64,000 nt of DNA, from positions 693,501 through 757,500 of the forward strand of contig NW_023501036.1 of assembly GCF_014066305.1 (NCBI RefSeq). Reading direction: 5' to 3'. How positions within the stretch are numbered: position 1 is the stretch's first letter; each line of letters begins with the position of its first letter. This document shows, in pieces, positions 10,732 through 21,020 of this stretch. Source of the DNA: Letharia columbiana. Taxonomy: Eukaryota > Ascomycota > Lecanoromycetes > Lecanorales > Parmeliaceae. A program made the position numbers and the translations under genes. The notes under the pieces are model-generated. The model made no database searches and was not told where the DNA came from. It saw nothing but the letters and a program-made list of their open reading frames with translations.

Positions 10732-12975
10732 ATGGCGAAAGACTCGCTGGAAACGTCCGACCAATTCAAGATGGTGGAGATCCGAGACGATCGGCAAACT
10801 CGGCAGCAAAAGTCCGTCGAACAAGATCGCGAGGATCTAGCCCGCATGGGCAAAAAACAGGTGTTGAAAGTGCGTCCCAAGTGTCTGAGAGTGACGCATA
10901 TACATTCAATGCTGAACCGCTGTAGAGGCAGTTTGGCCTAATGTCCATGCTTGGCTTCGGCTGCATAGTACTGAGTACTTGGGAAGGCGTATTAGCGTGA
11001 GCCAAACCCCTGGTCGAACTCGACAGCCCAAGCTGAAAGACCATAGCTTGTTCGTTGTGGGATTTACCAAGTAAGAAGCGAAATCAAGCAACAGGAGACG
11101 GAGTGGACGCTGAATACTTCCTTAGCGGAGGCCCAGCAGGGCTAGTATACGGATATCTTCTCACATGGATCGGCACGCTTTCAATATTCATCACTTTGTC
11201 AGAGCTGGCATCTATGTGAGTTCCAAATAGCAATGTGTGACGGCAGTATCGGTGGCTGACTGCCTCGAATCTTAGGGCGCCAACAAGTGGAGGTATGTGA
11301 CTAATCACCCATCCCATATCTTGACAAAGGTGTTCGTCTTCGTCTCAAAAATCATCAAGCAAACGAAGAGCCAGACCAAGGAATCGGAGAAATGTGCAAA
11401 GTGGGGTCCTGACTCAACCTAGGTCAATACTATTGGTGTGCAATGCTCGGACCTCCTCAATACGGCAAGGTTCTCAGCTATATCACCGGTGCGTCAGCGT
11501 TTCCATTCTCTCAAATTTCTCGATGTTGTCTGTCTTCTAGTCTTCGCTAAGTCTTAATGGAAGGGAAGCGTTACAATACTGATGAATGACAGGCTGGTTG
11601 ACTGTTTTCGGTTGGCAGGCTAGTGTCATCTCGGCTTCATACCTTACTGGAACAATGATCCAGGGGCTTCTCATTCTGAACTATGCGGATTATGACCCGA
11701 AGCCATGGCAAGCAATGCTTCTGATGTGGGCTTGTCTTCTGGTTGCCGTCCTCCTGAACACGCTTGTCAGCAACTTCTTGCCCAAGATTGAAGGCGCCAT
11801 TCTCATATTTCATGTGGTTGGATTCTTTGCAATCTTGATTCCCTTGGTTTACCTTGCTCCGGGGCATGGACCGGCTTCTGAGGTTTTCACCACCTTTCTG
11901 AATGAAGGCGGCTGGGGTACTCAGGGGCTGTCGTTCTGGCTTGGAGTCAGTAGCACAGTTTTTGCGTTCCTTGGTAAGTCCTCCTAAGTCACCTATCATC
12001 GAGGCTAATCATGGCCCAGGTGCGGATAGTGTTGTCCACGTAGGTTTTGTAACCCTTTTTGGTATCGACTCTATTGATCGAAGCCATAGATGTCCGAAGA
12101 AATCCAAGGCGCATCTGTCAACGTGCCACGGGCGATCATTGGAAGTATCGCTATCAATGGCGCCCTTGGCTTCGGTATGCTCCTAGCTGTGCTGTTTACC
12201 CTCGGAGATGTGAAGGCTGTCCTTGGAACGGATTATATCTATCCCTTCATTCAAATTTTCCTCCAGAGCAATAACTCGTCCGGCGGAACTACGGCCATGA
12301 CGGCAGTTATTCTCGCATTGACTTTCCTCTCGACCATTGGACTCGTAGCAACCTCATCGCGAATGACGTGGTCCTTTGCGCGAGACCGCGGCCTTCCTGG
12401 GTGGAGATATCTTAGCAAGGTAAGCTGGTGGACGAGATGTCTCCAAACAGTCTCAGATCTCAAAGAGCTGACTTTCGATTTTGATCAATTCCAAAACTTC
12501 CATACCAGTCGTTGCAATCCTTGTGACAACATTCATCTCCGTCCTTTTGGACCTGATCGAACTTGGATCTGCTACCGTCTTGAACATCCTCATTTCTCTT
12601 GCTATCAACAGTTTCTACGCCTCTTACCTTATATCGGCGGCGCTACTCCTTTGGCGCCGTTGCAGTGGGCATGTGAAAGCTCATGGCGCTGCCCAGAATC
12701 CACTGCCGAGCACCGAGGGTTCCCCGGAGCTGGCGTGGGGGCCATGGAGGGTTCCGGGGTTTCTGGGAGTCGTCAACAATGCTTATGCATGCATCTGGAT
12801 GGTGATAATACTGTTCTTCAGCAGTTGGCCCAAGACAACCCCCACAACCGCCTCGACTATGAATTATAGCATTTTCATCACGCTTTTCGTGGCCATCGTC
12901 AGCGGGGTATATTATGTTGTGTGGGGAAGGAAGACGTATACAGGCCCGGTGGTCGAACTGGCCTTGCCAAAATAG
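10732..12975 (+). CDS. APC-family amino acid/choline-type permease, possible lost splice site
   Basis: Exons are 10732-10869, 10926-10996, 11047-11070, 11126-11215, 11276-11292, 11423-11488, 11593-11973, 12020-12039, 12090-12419 and about 12484-12975, giving about 542 residues. The first nine are linked by clean GT...AG introns in frame; three are only 24, 17 and 20 nt. Family marks are GKKQVLKRQFGLMSMLGF, LSTWEGVL, FTNGGPAGLVYGYLL, LSELASMAPTSGGQYYW and SRMTWSFARDRGLP, typical of fungal APC transporters for GABA, choline or amino acids in the plasma membrane. The last intron starts with GTAAGC (12420) and has CTGAC (12468), but no AG precedes the in-frame exon (INSKTSIPVVAI). The first AG, at 12508-12509, would delete the conserved SIPV and change frame. 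The acceptor seems mutated or mis-sequenced. Substrate unknown. Confidence 0.85.
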
Positions 12976-13384
12976 ATACCATGTGTCATAGATGTCTTAG
13001 ACCATTTCCCATTCGGAAAGGAAATGTGCTCAGCGAAGTATACGCATAAAGAATGTATATACATCTCCGTCAAGAGCCGGAAAATATCTCGCGTCAAAAG
13101 CGTCAAAGACCTGGAAGAAATACATTCCACTCCGAGGGCCGAAGGTAAAATTCCCGCCACCTAAAATCAGATATTTGCTACCACCTACCCTGGAAATCAA
13201 AGAAAGAGAAATTGAGGTTGAAAATAGCAACATACCTACTAGTAATGATACACCGCAAAATCGGCGACGGCGCTAACAATATCGTGATGGACGTAAAGAC
13301 TCTTATTTACATGTACAGTACATGGGTTGATGATCGATTCCACAGATATCGTGATAGCGCGAATACTTACGGTGGATGTTGATT
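12976..13384. other. Intergenic, no gene seen
   Basis: AT-rich sequence after the permease stop. No ORF with features was seen. It precedes the repeat island. Confidence 0.4.
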
Positions 13385-13477
13385 GTAAACAAATAGGGGA
13401 GAGGATGATCATTCCTACAATCTTCTTAAAAGGCGGAATTCGTGGCATAGCGCTCTCTTTTATACCCGGTGGCGCTT
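13385..13477 (+). repeat. Imperfect direct repeat, copy A
   Basis: About 93 bp beginning GTAAACAAATAGGGGAGAGG and ending at a CTCTCTTTTATACCC block. It is repeated with scattered substitutions and small indels at 13636-13737. Confidence 0.8.
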
Positions 13478-13513
13478 ATGAGGTCTAGATTATTTGCTTA
13501 CGCTTTTATCGTT

Positions 13514-13631
13514 GCTGTCCAGAAGTGAGTTCTTTGATAGAGCGAGGACACCAATAAATCCTTCCATTTAGCCGAATATCGGTTAATCTATTGGTGTCCT
13601 CGCTCTATCAAAGAACTCACTTTTGGACAGC
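13514..13631. repeat. Inverted repeat, 43-bp arms, 32-bp loop
   Basis: The arms 13514-13556 and 13589-13631 are reverse complements with a single mismatch (GCTGTCCAGAAGTG against GCTGTCCAAAAGTG). The loop 13557-13588 is unrelated. The outer GCTGTCCAAAAGTG resembles terminal repeats of small DNA transposons, and a TA follows the right arm. It lies exactly between two imperfect direct repeats. It could be a very short MITE or a hairpin. Confidence 0.85.
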
Positions 13632-13635
13632 ACTA

Positions 13636-13737
13636 GTAAACAAATAGGGGAGAGAGGATGATCATTCCTACGAATCTTCTTGAAATGGCGGAAGATCGCG
13701 GCATAGCGCTCTCTTTTATACCCCGAGGTGGCAGCTA
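13636..13737 (+). repeat. Imperfect direct repeat, copy B
   Basis: Second copy of the 13385-13477 sequence, about 102 bp. It starts with the same GTAAACAAATAGGGGAGA block and keeps the GCATAGCGCTCTCTTTTATACC block near its end, with several substitutions and short indels between. Confidence 0.8.
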
Positions 13738-13835
13738 CATGGAAGCTCACGTAGACTAATGATGCTGTGCGAGAGACCGCGCTTCTAGGTATCGGATCTG
13801 GGAGGTTAGTGGGCAAGATGGATGAGGGTAGAGTA

Positions 13836-14131
13836 CAGAGGTCTGCACCGAAAGTCCTGCACCCGCACTAGTGCAGCCCTAACCCTATTATTCTTTCGTA
13901 AAGGGCCCTGTAGAGGGGAAGCCTAGAAATATCTTCTCACAGCGCATGGATGGGACTTTAGGTACTTCTTTTGGCTTGATAGGGGTATTAAGCCCCGAAA
14001 CCTGGCTAGAGGCTAGGTGCGATTCCGAAGAACTCCAGACGCATTGTCCAGGTAGCCCTTTAGGTGGGGCGTTATCCGAAGTCTGAGCGCAAGAGTCTTG
14101 GCGGGTGCAGGACTTTCGGTGCAGACCTCTG
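13836..14131. mobile_element. MITE, Tc1/mariner-like, 31-bp perfect TIRs
   Basis: A 296-bp element is bounded by 31-bp perfect terminal inverted repeats starting CAGAGGTCTGCACCGAAAGT. Each end is flanked by a TA dinucleotide (13834-13835 and 14132-14133), the target duplication of Tc1/mariner elements. The interior has no ORF. It is non-autonomous, and its transposase would have to be elsewhere in the genome. Perfect repeats suggest recent movement. Confidence 0.9.
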
Positions 14132-14361
14132 TAGACTGGGCACTAAAAGCGGCAGCCTCGGGTGAGTCCCCTTAGGGGCACAACTCCGTCGTCTTCAGAA
14201 GCCAAAGCCCTGAACATAAGTACCGTAGCCGACCTCCAAGCCAATTACCAAGATCCCCCAACAACCGACACCGATTCCTCCCAGTCATCGCCACCGCGAC
14301 AAGACCGCGAACGGGGCGTAAAACATCCCCAACCGGATTGACTTACCAGGAAAAACCGACA

Positions 14362-14964
14362 ATGGACCAACGCCAAGCGCAAGTCGACATCGACAGACTC
14401 TCCGACCGCGACAAGCGCGACCTGCAGCAATCCATCAACAACGAGATGCAAAAAGCCAAGATCCAAGAATGTGCGGCCCGCCAGTCTCCCCCTCCTTCTC
14501 CCCTTGCTCACTCGCGCGTCTTTGACCTTCTGCCACCCCCCCCCCCCTCTGCCCAAAAGCGCTGACGAACGACCCGTCCAGCCGTGCACGAACTCACCGA
14601 CATCTGCTGGACGAAGTGCGTCACGGGGGCCATCTCGTCGAGCGGGCTGGACCGGAAGGAGGAGCCCTGCGTGCGGAATTGCGTGGAGAGGTTCTTGGAC
14701 GCGAATGAGGCTGTGCTGAAGCATTTGAGCGTTATGCGAGGGCAGGGGGGGTGTGAGGAGGGTTGTTGGGGAGGAAATGGAGGAGGAGGAGGGGGGGTTG
14801 ACGGTGGGCAGTTGGTTGGACCTCTGTGGATTTCTACGAGTTGGGGATCGGTGATCGGGGCGGGATTATACGGAAGGATGAGTGGGGATAGTGGTGGTAT
14901 GGATGGATTTTTTGTACGATGGGCGTTGCAATATTCGATCTGTACGGGGCGTTGGGGAGCATAG
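14362..14964 (+). CDS. TIM8: Tim8, small Tim chaperone of mitochondrial intermembrane space
   Basis: Exons are 14362-14470 and 14582-14964, with a 111-bp intron (GTGCGG...TCCAG) containing a C-run. Tim8 with Tim13 forms a 70-kDa hexameric chaperone that guides hydrophobic precursors to the TIM22/TIM23 inner-membrane translocases. The N-terminal part is typical (LSDRDKRDLQQSINNEMQKA, then ESVHELTDICWTKCV). The twin CX3C motifs CWTKC and CVRNC are present, followed by ERFLDANEAVLKHLSVMR. Family members end near this point at about 90 residues. Here the frame continues for about 75 codons of Gly-rich and aromatic sequence to TAG at 14964. Either the stop was lost, another intron is missed, or the tail is real. 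Core identification is firm; the C-terminus is not. Confidence 0.9.
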
Positions 14965-15121
14965 GAGAGTCTCCTCTTCTTCGTGAAGTATCAAAATGGG
15001 CTGGTATCAATCATGGTGGATCTGGAGAAGTCGAGACCGGGCGAATCGTGAAAAGCTGTGGGATGTTTCGACTGCATGAGCCTAGCTAACTCCGTTGTCT
15101 TTGCCACATCACTTCCCGGGT

Positions 15122-15877
15122 CTAGACAATGTTGAGCTTCGTCGCCGCAATATCCAGTGCGTCCACATCCGGTGTCAACCTCGCATATGCCTTCTTCGAT
15201 CCATCAGGCCTGTAGTATGTTATTAGCTAATCTCTTCTCTCTGCCACAACCTTCTGTTCTTGTAGACATACCTGACCAACGTATTAATCTTCACGCAATC
15301 CACATCATACAGCTTCTTCAAAGCCTCCTTGATCTGCCTCTTGTTCGCCTTGACATCGCAAATAAACACCAGCGTATTGTTCTCCTCGATTTTCTTCATC
15401 GCGCTTTCGGTATTCAGAGGGTTGATGATGACTTTGTGGTGATCCAAGCGAGCCTCATGCGGGACGGATTTGCGCGGGTATTTGGGCGAGCGGGAGAGTT
15501 GGAGCGTCTTGGGTCGGTGGAAGGAGGTTGTGAGGCGGACTTTGCGGGCTTTCTTCGAGTGGGCCTGGAAATGTAGGGATTAGAGGAGTGTAGAGGAGGT
15601 TGGGGGGGGACGTACGCCTTTCAGGGCAGATTTCGCGGCCAGGCTGGCTTTGGCATTGTGCTTGCCGCCGATGGGCGCTGTAGATGATCGAGTCAGCACA
15701 TGCACGCATGGCCCCGAACGCCGTCCAGAGTCGAAAGGTCGCAGGAGCTTCGTGCTGCTGGCATGTTCCCACTTGCTCCCGACGAAAAGCGGTGACAGTG
15801 TGCAGCTTCTGGGTATCTGTGTGATACAGGAACGGAGGGATGTACTGACCCTTCTTGCTGGCTGCTTTTGGCGCCAT
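15122..15877 (-). CDS. RPL25: 60S ribosomal protein uL23 (L25/L23A)
   Basis: Exons are complement(15850-15877), (15616-15677), (15272-15564) and (15122-15209), giving 156 residues. Introns are 172, 51 and 62 bp, all GT...AG and in frame. The protein has the basic eukaryotic N-terminal extension (MAPKAASKK..., [20 protein letters not shown]) and the universal uL23 fold: [76 protein letters not shown] ending, and [10 protein letters not shown]. It binds 25S rRNA near the exit of the peptide tunnel. A start followed within 28 nt by a first intron is common in fungal ribosomal protein genes. Length matches fungal L25. Confidence 0.97.
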
Positions 15878-17265
15878 TACTGCTGTTGTGATGTGTCGGC
15901 GTCCCGTGTTCAATACAAGTGTGAGTTCAAGAAATTCAAAGCCAAGCCTTCTTTGTGGGTTGCGCTAGCGAAGCGCTAGAGCCGAGGTTTCGTCGCTAAA
16001 ATCTACCGCTGTTACGGGTGGAGTACAGAATGCTTTTCGTGAAGAGTTATTATAAATGTCTGATGATAGGGCTCTTGTGGCAGAAAAAGAACTGTTACGC
16101 CTCGAAGACGATGGGTTTTTTGACGCTACGCAAACGTTATACTTCGTCATGCTACACTGCTCTATCAGCAATCAGCGATCCCTTAGAGCGGTACTGGGAT
16201 GAATCAGAATTTGAAGAGATGTGGAGTTCTCGGCAATCCACAATACGAGATTCTTCTTTGGCAACCTTGATAGGCACCTTGAGCCCTGGAAACCAAGGGA
16301 GTCTTGGGACCAAAGCTCGGATGAATGGAAATGACGGCCGTGCCCTTTGGTTGTTGCTATGGGCCACTATATTCTTTCCTGGGTTGGAAGGAACGGTAAG
16401 AATAATCCAGGATGGAGGGAGACTACACCTATGTGAAGGGCAACTGTAGAAGATGGTGTCCAGGATGCCAGTCTTGCTCTTCGAGTGGTCGGGCCAAGGC
16501 TTTTTCAGAAGCCGCGGTCAACGTTTCTTCGAAACCATTGATACATATGTGGAAATCCGCCGGATGGTACAAAGATCGCATTCAATCTGAGGAAGAAAAC
16601 CCTCTTCCCTTGATATCTACAAACGATCTTTTACTCACCACTGCTAAGTTATCAGTGGCTCTTCCTCGTACCAGCCCCGTTGATGAGGCACAACAAAAAT
16701 TGGCATTTTCCTTGAGGTTCCCTCCGAATGATCGAAGTCAGATCCATAGGCTGGCAAAGAAGAACACCGAGGACATTCAGACGTTGTCGGAGAATTCACT
16801 ACTAGAATTCTTCGCTTTCGCTCGCCTTGGAAAGCTGTAATACTCGGCTGCTGGCGGTCAGTGCTAATTAGGGGATCAATTGACCGTCAACGACGGTGTC
16901 GGTCTTAGCGTACTCTGACTCGCTTCTTATTGCTTTCAATTGGCTGGGTCTAGCGAGACGCCTATAAGGCTTGGCTTGATATGGCAGGTAGGCATTGAAC
17001 ATATGAAAATCTTGCCGTTTCAGCTGAAGGGATTCGATCACGAGATGCATATATGCTGCATATCTATTGGCGCTCCAGTGCCATGGCATCTTTTCAGGAT
17101 GCGTGCCTTTTATCCGGCTCCATGCTCCACATCCCCTGCCGTACTATTGCTACCAATTGAAGTTATAAAATGGACCCCCCCTTTCCACCTTTTGTGTCCA
17201 GGTTTGAATCCTCGAGTCAAAGGCCGACATCCCAGCTCTCGCTCAATCTTCTCCGAAAAGACATA
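15878..17265. other. Unassigned region with two overlapping 140-codon frames
   Basis: Frames 16018-16449 and 16412-16840 on the plus strand encode 143 and 142 residues in different phases. They could be exons of one unrecognised or decayed gene. I found no domain, signal peptide or splice pair that joins them convincingly. The last 200 bp are probably the promoter of the secreted peptide that follows. Confidence 0.3.
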
Positions 17266-17715
17266 ATGAAATTCCAAGCCACCATCTTCACCTTCCTCGC
17301 AGGCATACTCGCCGTCGCGGCGAGTCCCGCCGCAGCTCCTGTCCCATATTTCTGCCCTGGCGCGCCCGATCAGTGTTGGTCTTCTCCAGTTTTCGTCTCC
17401 CCGGTTTGACCACTTCCGTTCTGAGACAGACTTTTCAACCATGTACAGGCGTCTGCGATTTAGCAGGCTACACTCCGACCGCCGGGTACGCACAAACATG
17501 CAGCAAGGCCGACTGCGCTAGCGGCTATGAGTGCTACACCCTTGTGCGATGTCCCGTGAGCTGCTCCCTCCGCGGTTTCCTTTTTTCCATTATAGCTGAT
17601 GTGTCTGCTTGTATGGCAGATTGGGAGGGGCGGGATTCCACCAGTAAGTTCTTCAGGCAGTATCTGACTTGTATCCCACGAGCTGACGATCTTTTCCAAG
17701 GAGAACGGGTGCTAG
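17266..17715 (+). CDS. Small secreted eight-cysteine protein (effector-like)
   Basis: Exons are 17266-17374, 17449-17555, 17620-17643 and 17701-17715, giving 84 residues. Introns are 74, 64 and 57 bp with GT...AG ends, and all junctions keep frame. A classic signal peptide (MKFQATIFTFLAGILAVAAS) is followed by a short Ala/Pro stretch and a compact domain with eight cysteines: FC, DQCVC, QTC, ADC, YEC, VRC and the final residue C. An even number of cysteines in a small secreted protein suggests four disulfide bonds, as in fungal effectors, antimicrobial peptides or hydrophobin-sized proteins. The spacing lacks the hydrophobin CC doublets. No named family is recognised. The last exon codes only four residues before TAG. 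Confidence 0.75.
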
Positions 17716-19145
17716 GCTTCTTGACAGGCACTCTCAGGACATTGAGGCTTCGGGGCAGGGAAGTCGCGGGTGAGGATTTGGACAGATTGGGTGGAACAAA
17801 GTAGTTGCCTGTGAGACTATTCAGATAATCGAATTCTACTCTTTTTCATCCACCTCGCAAGAATATGTACTATCTGGGCCCTGGACGATTTAGCCAACAA
17901 GCAACGACGTACATTTGGGCATACGGATGCTTCTTTTTATCGAGAAAAAAGTCTTAAGATAGAACTTACATTGCCGCATTGTTTTTGATTGACAATATCC
18001 AAGGAGACGAAGCAGTACTTGTTCGACTAAAACGACAAAAGAGAATACGAGCTTTGCAACTAATATCGTGCATGATGTCAGGGGACGCTGATACATTTCC
18101 TGAGAATCAAGGCGCTTTTGAAGGGAGCGAGATTGGACATTTTGGGGGTCTTTAAACCTGACTACTCTGTAGAAATCCTATGTTTTAAGCGTGTGAAGGA
18201 TTTTATGACAAGAAGATAACTTATATGGAATAGCTACATGGTTCCAGCCAACACCCTGCTGATTTTGCTACGCTCCTAAAAATGGCCCACCGTCTTGTGC
18301 CCCCAATGGAAGGGTTTGGAGTGGAACAAATGTCGCCATTCAAATCCAATGGAGGTGTGTGTGTGTGTCACGTGTGCGGATCATCTAATTTCCACTGCTG
18401 CAGCCTGCAGCCATCAAAAGAAACAAAAGCAAAATTGCTGCTTTTTGACAGGAGGCTAGGAGATGTCACCATGATGTGGCTTGTCATTCCACGCTTCTTT
18501 AAGTTAGTCCAAGGTCTTCAGGTACACGTTACCACGTAGGGTCAGTTTTGACGCTTCTGCAAGGTACCGATGCCAACATTGGCAACCCTATTCAACCCTT
18601 CCGCGGCACGATTGGTTGATAGATGATGTTCGCAGATCAATCAGATCAACCATATCAACCACGGGGCCGAAAACATCCTGACTTGGGTTAAACATCCTTC
18701 CCTTAGGCACCCTTCAAGCTTTAAACAGCGTGAAAGTTGAAAGCCCACCACCACCCTCTAACCACAACCACCTCCGACCACCAGTGACCAACACCACGCC
18801 AACCTGATATCATTGCCTCTACAGTCTAGACACCTTAGAGTCTAGACAGCCAAACATGAAGCCAAAAATCACAGAAGGGTGTGAAGGGAACTTGCGTGAT
18901 CGCGTACCTGATCACGACGGCGCCAGCTTCTCAAGCCCATAAGAACTCCCTTCCCTCCATCAGCACCTCTTTCTCTGCTCCATCCATCTTCTTGATCACA
19001 AACACCCCGGTCTTCTCCGATTAACACTCGTTTACTTACTACAAATAATACCCTTCCCCATTCTAATAACAACTATACCTTCTATCCCATCGAAACTACT
19101 ACTACCACACCGAATTCCATATTTTACCAACATCAACCATCAAAA
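17716..19145. other. Intergenic, no gene seen
   Basis: There is no supportable ORF. A short GT run (about 18355-18368) and a pyrimidine/A-rich leader (about 19025-19145) precede the wall-protein gene, and the latter probably includes its 5' untranslated region. Confidence 0.4.
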
Positions 19146-20014
19146 ATGCGTTATTCAATTCTCGCCGCTCCCATTGCCCTAGCCGCCAGTGTGTCTGCTG
19201 CCAGTAGTGTCACCACCGCCACTAGTGTGTCTGCTGGACAATATGCCACCTCCTATATCACCCAGGTTGTCAGCACTTTGACCACGTATTGTTCATCGGC
19301 GACCTCCCTGTCTATCAATGGCAAGATCATCACTGTCACCGGGGTAAGCTACGCACGCTTCGCAGCATTGCAGTAACCGGTGCATCTGTGTGGACATTGG
19401 CTGACAAGTTCCCCCTGCAGGCCACAACTTTGACAATCACCGAGTACGTATTTTCCCTTTTCATATCGCTTTACTCTCGAAACATGTTTCCGAGCTCCAT
19501 CTACACCCTCAGGTAGGCAATACTGACTGCGAGATTGTAATCCAGCTGCCCTTGCACCCTGACGCAACAACTCGTTACAACCAGCCCCACCCCAGTCGCT
19601 GTCTCCTCGACCAAGGTTTCCTCGGTCCCTATCGTCGTTCCTCACCAAGTCCCAGCTCCACCCCTTTCCTCGGCGAAGGTTGTCTCCTCGGTCCCAGCCG
19701 TCGTTTCCTCGACCAAGGTTGTCTCCTCGGTCCCAGCCGTCGTCTCCTCGACCAAGGTTGTCTCCTCGGTCCCTGTCGTCGTGGCAATCTCTTCGACCCC
19801 GGCCGTCAGACTCACCACCGCCTCAGCACCATTCCCAGCCTCTAACAGCACCACCCTGCGTGCCAGTACTGCTTCAGCCGGCACCACCTCTCGATCTGTA
19901 TCCTCTACAGCGGCGACGCCGACGACGACGACCTTCAAGGGTGCCGCTAACAAAGTGGGCGCTTCCAGCGTCAGCTTTGTCGCTCTGCTCGGTCTCGCTG
20001 CTTACCTCCTGTAG
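19146..20014 (+). CDS. Ser/Thr-rich GPI-anchored cell-wall protein
   Basis: Exons are 19146-19343, 19421-19443 and 19546-20014, giving 229 residues. Introns are 77 and 102 bp. A signal peptide (MRYSILAAPIALAASVSA) is followed by a conserved fungal wall-protein module: QVVSTLTTYCSSATS, GKIITVTGATTLTITDCPCTLT. Then come Val/Ser-rich tandem repeats, a Ser/Thr/Ala-rich stalk, and a hydrophobic C-terminus (VSFVALLGLAAYLL) after small residues (KGAANKVGASS), as expected for GPI attachment. The TTLTITDCPC motif is shared by many ascomycete surface proteins of unknown function. The middle exon of 23 nt lies inside this conserved module, which supports the splice model. Confidence 0.85.
19609..19780 (+). 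repeat. Coding tandem repeat (STKVVSSVPAVVS units)
   Basis: Three to four near-identical units of about 39 bp encode SSTKVVSSVPAVV-like peptides inside the wall-protein gene. The first unit is degenerate and the last two are nearly identical, so copy number may vary between strains. Confidence 0.75.
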
Positions 20015-21020
20015 GTGATGTTGTGCTAGCCTTGTGGCATACGCTTTAGAGGGTCTTGCTTGCTTGCCTGCGCATGGGACGTGTGCGCACGAGGTGGTAC
20101 TTCCACCTTTTGTGTTTCGATAATTCAAAACATGGCGCAGTAGTCGCGATATTTGGACTTTGGTTTTAGTTTCAATATTCTTTTCACGGTGATGTGGATA
20201 CGAAGGGGTTTTTGGTGGGGGGCGGGGGGTGTATGTAGAGAGAGAAAACGGGGATGGAGAGGATGAGTGGTGTCCCTGAAGCGTCTTGTTGCGTAGCTAA
20301 AGTTCTGAACAGCATCACATAGGAAATCAACAATGGACACGATCACCGCCGTCAGCATTTGCTTTCATTTTTTCATTTGCTCCAGCACCAATGTTCTCTC
20401 CGAAGAACTCCCGAATTTCAGGGGGCCATACTTTGTAACCTCACCCCAAAAATGAGATCGCGGCCCTTACAATTAATGACGAAAGAGGCCTGTCGGGCAG
20501 TCGCATACGTGTTGTTGTGAGGTAAACTGCACAGCTGGAATATGATGCACGTGGGGCATATGGGCTCTGTGGAGCATCGGCAAATGGCTCCAGAAAGAAC
20601 ACTCCTTGATTCGCGGTTTTCATTGGCAAGTTGTTATCGAAGCTAGTGAAGCTATGGGGCCGACTTCCACTCCCTAATCTTGTAGGCATCTAGAAGCATA
20701 TGCTTTTATTAGTATCTATGCCCGGGGAAAAGATGTAGCGAGATGGACTGTGTTCACGCTAAGAGTTTTGATCCCTAAAGTACCAACCTTTTTTCATGCC
20801 GGCCGAACCAGATCACCCGACATCGAGCCCGCTCGCTAAAAGCGGCAGCTCTAGCCTAGGAGAGCTCTCCACTAGCCGGGGGGCAGATCTCTGTCTTCTT
20901 TACCCGCCAAGCTTTCTTTAATCCTGGTCCACAATTTGTGTGCCCTTCCATTATCATGGCATGAACAACAAGCGGAAGTCGGCTTAGCTGGCTACGACCT
21001 CCTTCAACAGTATTTACTGA
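20015..21020. other. Intergenic, no gene seen
   Basis: Only short frames without family features are present, including a minus-strand 82-codon frame at 20441-20689. Confidence 0.4.

Noticed and set aside
15878..16840. Two 140-codon frames possibly forming one gene
   Set aside because: No recognisable domain and no convincing splice pair; kept only as an unassigned region.
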